The notes under the pieces: model-generated
Databases searched by the model: none
What the model was told of the DNA's origin: nothing
What the model saw: only the letters and a program-made list of their open reading frames with translations
Shown: piece after piece, positions 57,800 through 64,000 of the stretch
Numbering within the stretch: the stretch's first letter is position 1
Layout of the letters: each line of letters opens with the position of its first letter
Translations under genes and position numbers: made by a program
From: Dipteris shenzhenensis
Taxonomy: Eukaryota; Polypodiophyta; Polypodiopsida; Gleicheniales
DNA length: 64,000 nt
Assembly: GCA_047967505.1 (NCBI GenBank)
Contig: CM106540.1
Strand: one strand, 5' to 3'

Positions 57800-60700
57800 G
57801 GAAATCACAAGTGTGTGGATAGTGTCAAAAGATGTGAAGCACAGATTCGGCAAAATGTAGACATCTGAGGCAAAAAGCCGGAGCAATATGTCTATGTGCA
57901 AGTAACTGCCCAGATGGAAAAATGCCAAGTAGGACTCGCCAAAGGAAAAGCTGTTGCCGAAGAGGGACTTTATAATGCCAAAGGAGACGCAGCCACTTTA
58001 TCCACCGCTTTAGTGGGCGATCCATATGCCAAACAGAATTTGCTCTGTCAGAAATCTAAGACGGAAGTAATAACACTTTATATAGAGAAGGCGCTGTGAT
58101 ATGTGAGAGCTTCAAAGGACGGGCTAAAGAGGAAGAAGAATGTAGAGTCCAATCCTCAAGCCTATTCTGAAGTTCCAACGGAGGTACCGGCAAGAATGGT
58201 TGAAGCATTTTTTAAATTTGATGCCATAAAGGACGATAATGAGTTCCCTAACCATATTTGCTCGCAGCCATAGAAAAAGATAAAAGAGTGCCATCATCCT
58301 GAAGTACATCCGCCACAGAGGAAATGCCTTTAAAAGATAGAAAGTAAGAACGCTTGGGTTCTTGTATAGCCAAAGGAGGGTGAAATACTTTGGACCAATA
58401 AATATTCTTAGCCCTCAAGGAATTTCCTGACAAAGAATCCCTGTCATTCCATTCTAGGTGGGATAAAATATGCTTCCAATCAAGAAGCAAACGAGCGACA
58501 AAAGGACAACCTCTAATCTTGCCTTGAATAGAGCCAAATAGGAAATCCCACTGTGTAGGCTGCCAATGCCCAAAAGCAGAAGTATCAATATGCAACAAAA
58601 GAGAGCGAATCATGAAAGCCCAAGGCTGATCCCCTTGCATGAACTGCAACATCATTTTCACCTTGTGAGCAAGTATATGCATTTGAATATTGAGTATGTT
58701 CAGACCCCCGTGCATCTTTGGAGAGCAGAGACGATGCATAGAGAGTAATCTGAGACTTTTCTTGCCATTTTTTGAACACCAGAAAATCTCCATGATAGCA
58801 GACATAAAGGAAACCAGATCTGCCTTAGTGAACATAATGAGAGGCAGATAGAATTGTATGTATGCTATCAAAATGGATTGCGTTATTCGCAAATGAACAT
58901 GTAATGGCCAAGTTGCAAGCTTCCAATATTCAAGTTTTGCCCTTAACTTTGTAAGCACCCAATCAGTTTGTTGAGAACGAGTAAGCCCCCAACCTAGAGG
59001 ATAGCCAAGATGTCGAATCAGTCGAGAAGTTGGAACAATTTCCCCAAGCTACAAAAGACTATGCCAGTCTTTAGCATGCAATGGCAATAATTTTGATTTC
59101 TGAAAATTGACACGAAGACCAGCAGCCAAACCATATGTAGAAAGAGCCTGCAATGGAGAGATCGCGCCGAGTATTTTTCGGGGTAAAGAAAGAATCATCA
59201 GCATATGCTTGGGCGATCATGCTACGGCTGCCAGGAATTTTCAATCCATGCAACATGCCAGTGTCCAAAAGGTGGTCCATATATTGAAGCATTGGATGAG
59301 TGGCTATGGCAAAAAGTAAAGCACTGAGGGGACATTCTTGCCGAACAGAACTACCAAGGATCCAGGTTATAGAAATATCCCTTGAAAGTATGCAGGCAGC
59401 TTTACTATCTTGATATAACCAATTGATAACTTGCTGCATTTTTTGGCCAAATCCCAAGGCCTGCATAGTTGATAAAATAAAATCCCACTTAACAGTATCA
59501 AAAGCTTTGGCAATATCAACTTGCAATAGCAAAACACCCTGCTGCATATATTTAGCATATTCGATTCCAACATAAGCATTAGCAATATTATCTATGATAT
59601 GCCTACGAGGAACAAAACCATATTGCGCAGGATGCGACCCATCATGTAAATAACCTTTCAACCGATCAACAATCATTCCGTGATGCAGTCCATGAACCAT
59701 CAAGCAGAAGCACCCTGCAAATGTTTGTTTTTAATCTCTTTTGATGCAAGCTTTTAAAAAATTGTTTGGAAGAGCAACCTTTATCTGTAAAGGCTCTTTG
59801 TCTTGCTCTAGTCTCCCATTTAGCCAGTTTCCTGTGATTATTGATTTGAAGACAATGTTTAGCTTGGCATAGTGTTGTTTGCTCATGCAATGAGCAATGG
59901 ACGAAGATGACTGAGTTCATTGAGGTCTTGATAAGTTAATTTGGCCTGAGCAACAGTTTCCCTCAGAGTCTTCATGTAAGACTTGCCATAACCTCTAATT
60001 ACATCTTGCATTTTATAAACAAAAGAATCCCATGCATTATCAATATCAAAGTGTCTCTGAGAAGACACAGAGTGAGATGCTTCAGTAACCATGGCCTTGA
60101 AAGCAACATGTTGCAAATAGCTATTGTTCACAATCAGAGGTCGCCTTTGAGGTAGTCTATCATCTGGCATATCATAAAAAGATAACCTCAACCATAAAGG
60201 TGCATGATCTGAATGCACAAAGGCATAGTCAATTCACATTTTGCATATAAAATCATCATTTTGTTGCGAGCTACACTATACCAACGATCCAGACGTGCTT
60301 GATAAGAGGAAAGGGCATTATGTTGGAAAGTGTATCTTGGTGACAAAGGTTGCAATTCCTTCCAAAGATTTACCAAATCAAGGTGCATCAGTAATTGAGA
60401 CCATGCATGCCTTTCAGGGGTTAACATATGAGTATGTTCTGATGTATTGTCACCCTGTTGCGGAGCATTATTGAAATCCCCACAGATAAAGGCATGATCC
60501 ATGGACATTGCTGCATGGCATCCCAAATTGCAGATCTATTCCGAGAAGATTGAGGTGCATAGACAGAAGCAAATTCAAACACCTCGCCTTGAATGATGCA
60601 TTGAAGAATAATCCATCTGCCTTGATTGTCATTTGAAGCAATAGCTCGCTGAAGCTCATGCTTGATCAGAAAGACTACTCTTGAGAAAGAGTGCTCCCCA

Positions 60701-60882
60701 GCATAGAAGATATCATAGCCACAGTAATGACTTGTCTTTCCTGCATAGACATGTTGATTGTGTTCTTGGAGTGCCACTACATCAGGCTGAAATCTATTGA
60801 TATACAGCCACACAATTTTCCATTTCCTACTGTCACACATCCGCTGAACATTAAGTGCAAAGCATTTGATATGAGCAGTCAT
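57800..60882 (-). pseudogene. LINE ORF2 (endonuclease, RT, zf-RVT)
   Basis: It starts with ATG at 60882, 56 bp after ORF1. Endonuclease: ALNVQRMC, VVALQEHNQH, then after a frameshift near 60475 CGDFNNAP, and HSDHAPLWLRLSF (about 60210). RT (59071-59703): YGFVPRRHIIDNI, LQVDIAKAFDTVKWDF, SSVRQECPLSALLF (Glu where Gly is usual) and AYADDSFF. The connection region is 58248-58958 (KLRAKLEYWKLATWPL, GGLNILNI). The finger region lies at about 57830-58025 (FLWRVLLGIFPSGQLLAHR, CLRCLHFAESVLH). Frameshifts separate these blocks. Confidence 0.88.
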
Positions 60883-60938
60883 ATTTACAGATATTTATAG
60901 AAGAATAACAGCTATGTACAGCAGCAACTTTCAGGATA

Positions 60939-61850
60939 TCAACATTGCATTTCTACCTCAGGGTCACGGCCTCTTCCCTGAGAAGAAGCATCTGCCTGAG
61001 GAGTAGACAGCAAAGTAGCAACCTCTTCTTTAGGGAAGAGGGTTCTGCTAGCTGTTACTGCAGCCCAAGTGATCCCAATTCCTGAATTGACCTCTGGAGA
61101 GTTTCCACTAGAAGATGCACCATTCCAAGTGCGAGGGGATGGAGGTCGTCGAACAGAAATAACTTTTCTTGAACTTTGCCATCCATCAATTGGAGGTTTC
61201 GGTCCTTTTGCTGAGGGTTGAATAGCAAGAAGCGAAGGGGAAGAAGCAGTCCCATTTGAAACCACTGGAGCTTTGCCTTTATCCTGATTCACAAAAAGCT
61301 GTCTATTACCTTTATTTTTATTCCCAATAGAGGCAAGAGCATCCTTAGTAGGCATTTGAATAGGTAAAGTGGCAGGAGGCATTTTATGCTGGCTCATTGG
61401 ACACTGCGAAGCCATGTGACCAAATTTTTTACAGTCAAAGCAAGGCCCTGCAAATAAGCCCTATTTCAATTTATAAAAAGCACTTCCCATGTCAACATTG
61501 TTCACTGTGACTGAATAAGACTCTGGTGTGGGATTATCGATATCCCAGAGAATGCAAAATCGATTTGAATTGCCATTAGGCCGTGGTGGGCAAACCACTT
61601 TGCCTAAAGTTGCTGCAATTTTAGGCAAGAGTAAAGCCATGCATTGCGGGAAATCTACAACTTCAACCCGGTGTCGGATCAAAGCCTGAAAATCCCTTGT
61701 GGGAGACCATGGCAAAACGTGCACCATTTGCTACCCAAAAAAGAGGGGCGAATGTTCCAAAAGCAATTGCCTGTGAATCTCATCTACCATAATGACCTCA
61801 AAAAAGCCCCTGGCTGCATAGTGTACCTTCCGAACAAATAAGCCAGCCAG
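60939..61850 (-). pseudogene. LINE ORF1 (DUF4283-like, zinc knuckle)
   Basis: The N-terminal part reads VRKVHYAARGFFEVIMVDE and LLLEHSPLFWVA, then after a frame change HVLPWSPTRDFQALIRHRVEV, as in the DUF4283 domain of plant L1 ORF1. One TAG (61461-61463) interrupts an otherwise continuous frame. A CX2CX4HX4C knuckle follows (CFDCKKFGHMASQC, about 61445-61404), then a Ser/Pro-rich tail to the stop at 60939. Confidence 0.75.
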
Positions 61851-61949
61851 TGTGCGGGTCAACCAGTTGCCTACCTCTGCAACGAGTGGCATCGACCTTG
61901 GAAAAATAAAATAACTGCATTTTGTAGGCCATCCTTTGGTGGTTCTAGT

Positions 61950-62201
61950 GATGCCCTATAGGCCATGGTATGTGCCTTGTAGGCATAAGTGTAGGCACTT
62001 ATTGTGTTAGTGCCTTCTATGCCACATAGGACACATAGTCCTATGTGACACCTAGGACACTTAGTCCTAGGCCTAGATACAAGTACTTTGTACTTGTGTT
62101 TAGTAACCTTATCCATCTATCTAAGTTTACGTGACTATCATCTTCGACTCGTCCTGTACTGCATACACTCTCTCTCTCTCTCTCTCTCAAACGCTACTAC
62201 A
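61950..62201 (+). repeat. 5' LTR (or its 3' part) of a second copia element
   Basis: The right end is set by the primer site at 62203. The LTR ends ...CTACTACA. It includes a block of ctaggacac and tagtccta-type short repeats (62020-62075) and a CT microsatellite (62168-62188). The left end is uncertain, somewhere between about 61918 and 61975, because the 3' partner lies outside the window. Confidence 0.65.
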
Positions 62202-62202
62202 G

Positions 62203-62214
62203 TGGTATAAGAGC
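62203..62214 (+). other. primer binding site of the second copia element
   Basis: TGGTATAAGAGC resembles the tRNA-iMet site TGGTATCAGAGC with one change and lies one base after the LTR end. Confidence 0.7.
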
Positions 62215-63093
62215 GCTCCTGGACCTGTTCTCTTGCCTCCCGATCTGCATCACGCACAGATTTCAGAGTTTGCGCTCCATCCGTACAATCCGTACGACTG
62301 TACGGACTTTCGTACAGATTTCTTTCTGCCCGTCGCACCTGTTCCGTACAATTGTACCTTCAGTGCCCGTCGCCCGTTCCGTACAACCGTACCTCTAGTG
62401 TACCTGCATCGTACAACCATACAGCTTTGGCTCTGCTCCGTACGCAGCGTCATCACTTGTACCTACGCCGTACAACCGTACGGTTCTTCCCTGTACCTTG
62501 CGTCGTCACTTGTACCGTACGTTGAATATCGTCACGTGCATCCGTACACCATACCTGCAATCATACTTTCAGTGGTGCTGCGTGTCTTGTACTTCCTACA
62601 CGGTATATCTGTACAGGTCGTACATTGGATGCTGTACGCCGTACATTGTCTGCCGTACAATCGTACATTGGGTGTTGTACAGCTGTACATTGGCTGTCGT
62701 ACAACCGTACATTGGGTGCCACCTTCTTACGTGTGAGATCTACAGAGATTGCAGAACATTGAGTCATTCTTGCAGGATATTGAGTCAGATTTGCAGGACA
62801 TTTGGTCAGATTATCATCCATTGGGTCACATTTGCAAAATTTCAGCAAAATTTGGGGCTTTTCTACATTTGCCCTCTTTTTGGCCTATTTGCCCTCAATA
62901 AATTTGGGGCTTTTGCCAAATCTGCTGTTTTTGCAGTGAACATTGCCTGTCACAGTCACATTTGGGTCTTGCCCTTTGATTTGGGTCAGAAATTTGCAGA
63001 TATTTGCTGTCATTTTTGGGACAGCCAGCTTATTGCAGTGATAGCCTTGAGGCTTTTGGGTTCTCAGGTCTTTTACAAGTTATCACAGTTGCT
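62215..63093 (+). other. leader of the second copia element with many CGTAC half-sites
   Basis: About 0.88 kb lies between the primer site and the Gag ATG. From 62278 to 62720 the words CGTACAA-CCGTAC, GTACGGTAC and close variants occur at least 15 times, often as imperfect palindromes. From 62750 to 63030 a second composition takes over, with repeated gtcag/atttgcag phrases and ttttgccctc pairs. The region looks non-coding despite long chance frames through it. Confidence 0.7.
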
Positions 63094-64000
63094 ATGGCTG
63101 GGAACAATCAAGATTTATTTGGAGTTCTTCGTGAAGATGATAAGTTGGATGGCACCAATTATCCGATGTGGTCTTATCTCATGAAACATATTCTTGTTGC
63201 AAAGCATTTGTGGAATATTGTTTCTGGGGCTGATCTGAGGCCAGCCAATCCTTCAGTGGTTGTTTCTACTGCTGCAGCTTCTGCAGGTGGTACTTCTTCT
63301 GATGCCTTTTCCTCTAGCACTTCTGCTGTTGCTCTTCCAACTCAAGAACAGTCTAGATGGGATGCAAGAGATGCAAATGCACATTCATGCATTGCTTTAT
63401 CATGCAAGAGAATCATTATTCCACACATCCGTTCTTGCAGGACAGCAAAGGATGCTTGGGATAAATTGGCTTCTCTATATCAGATTCGCAATGAAGCTCG
63501 TGTTGCATATTTGAGAAGGCAATTACAGGAAGTGAATATGAATGAAGGTGAGTCAATGGATGCATATTTGACAAAGGCCAAGGACCTCATGGAACAGCTT
63601 GCCAACATTGATGAAGTGGTGCCAAATTCACAGCTTGTCAGTACTACATTGAATGGACTACCAGATACATATCAAGGGTTTGCTACAACCCTTCGATTAG
63701 TGGCCATGGGTAATCCAGACCACTATTCTTTTGATCAGCTTGTTACTTTGCTTTTGCAGGAAGAGCAAAGTAGAGCTAACAGACAAGCAATTATTCCTAA
63801 TCATGCATTTGCTTCACAGCAAACAGGAAGAGGCAAGGCTCCCAAGCCTATGGGCAAGCCAAAATCTGCACACAGCAGCTGCAATTCCTCTACGCATAGC
63901 AGCTGCAATTCCTCTCATGCATCTAAAAATACAGCAGATAAGGGAAAGAAGAAAAGATGCAACTATTGTCGCAAGCCTGGACATGACATTTCAGAATGCA
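63094..64000 (+). CDS. copia Gag (UBN2-type), open to the window end
   Basis: It starts with ATG at 63094 and stays open for 302 codons to the window edge. N-terminal words KLDGTNYPMWSYLMKHILVA match the copia Gag N-domain. AKDAWDKLASLY, LRRQLQEVNMNEGESMDAYL and LVSTTLNGLPDTYQGFATTL follow, as in the UBN2 family. A Lys/Ser-rich linker with a doubled SSCNSS unit precedes a zinc knuckle CNYCRKPGHDISEC at the very end. No stop or frameshift is visible, unlike every other element in the window, so this may be a young, potentially competent element. Protease and the rest of Pol lie beyond 64000. Confidence 0.92.
   Translation, partial: MAGNNQDLFGVLREDDKLDGTNYPMWSYLMKHILVAKHLWNIVSGADLRPANPSVVVSTAAASAGGTSSDAFSSSTSAVALPTQEQSRWDARDANAHSCIALSCKRIIIPHIRSCRTAKDAWDKLASLYQIRNEARVAYLRRQLQEVNMNEGESMDAYLTKAKDLMEQLANIDEVVPNSQLVSTTLNGLPDTYQGFATTLRLVAMGNPDHYSFDQLVTLLLQEEQSRANRQAIIPNHAFASQQTGRGKAPKPMGKPKSAHSSCNSSTHSSCNSSHASKNTADKGKKKRCNYCRKPGHDISEC

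Larger units (their letters stand above)
57425..61910 (-). mobile_element. nearly full-length L1-type LINE
   Basis: The poly-A tail appears as ten T at 57425-57434, marking the 3' end of a minus-strand element. Reading leftward from about 61.9 kb come ORF1 (RNA-binding and zinc knuckle), then ORF2 with endonuclease, RT and zf-RVT. The order and lengths suit a plant L1. Several stops and frameshifts make the copy inactive. Its sequence is clearly different from the LINE at 47-51 kb, so two L1 lineages are present. The 5' end is not resolved, because it abuts the copia LTR near 61.95 kb. Confidence 0.9.

Noticed and set aside
61871-62116. 81-codon minus-strand frame with CxxC motifs as a zinc-finger gene
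   Set aside because: It spans the junction of the LINE 5' region and the copia LTR. The cysteines come from short repeats in the LTR.
62131-63184. Long Tyr/Val/Arg-rich frames across the copia leader
   Set aside because: The residues follow from repeated CGTAC words. No family is recognisable, and the true Gag frame starts at 63094.
1-64000. tRNA, rRNA or snRNA genes
   Set aside because: I looked for tRNA A/B-box patterns and conserved rRNA words and found none convincing. The tRNA-like words at 32039 and 62203 are retrotransposon primer sites.

Overview
This window looks like nuclear DNA from a land plant with a large, transposon-rich genome. The evidence is a multi-exon cuticular-wax gene with GT-AG introns, several Ty1/copia and Ty3/gypsy elements with tRNA-type primer sites, two L1-type LINEs, a hAT-like transposase relic and many CT/GT microsatellites. 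I cannot name the species. The low gene density and the divergence of the wax protein suggest a fern, another seed-free plant or a gymnosperm rather than a compact-genome angiosperm, but that is inference.

Layout. 1-1.9 kb: upstream DNA without a recognised gene, ending in a CT/CG-rich leader. 1.9-5.0 kb: a complete 11-exon CER3/WAX2-type gene, the only intact cellular gene I can assemble. 5.5-8.7 kb: short tandem repeats, a MITE candidate and a degenerate repeat family. 8.7-12.6 kb: a shrunken Ty3/gypsy element with terminal direct repeats that splits one unit of that family. 13-21 kb: tandem repeats and microsatellites. 21.5-25.4 kb: a decayed protein-kinase-like reading frame followed by a decayed hAT-like transposase. 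28.3-30.1 kb: AT-rich repeats and unrecognised broken frames.

30.6-39.7 kb: a nested copia cluster. A structurally complete 5.9 kb element (171-bp LTRs, PBS, long leader, gag-pol with several stops) sits inside the leader of an older, related element. That older element is itself inverted at its 5' part. 41-42 kb: microsatellites. 43.4-47.1 kb: scrambled Ty3/gypsy pieces (integrase then protease on the minus strand, reverse transcriptase on the plus strand). 47.1-50.9 kb: a 5'-truncated LINE. 50.9-51.6 kb: a gypsy gag remnant. 55.6-56.5 kb: the last four exons of an unrecognised minus-strand gene. 57.4-61.9 kb: a second, nearly full-length LINE (minus). 62-64 kb: the 5' end of another copia element with an open gag frame that runs off the window.

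The CER3-like protein would act in the ER in alkane-wax synthesis. Nearly all other coding capacity belongs to mobile elements, most of it broken by nonsense changes and a few frameshifts. The items most worth a second look are the kinase-like frame beside a transposase, the inverted/nested copia cluster with a self-integration-like geometry, the unidentified spliced gene, and the GTAC-rich leader of the last copia element.
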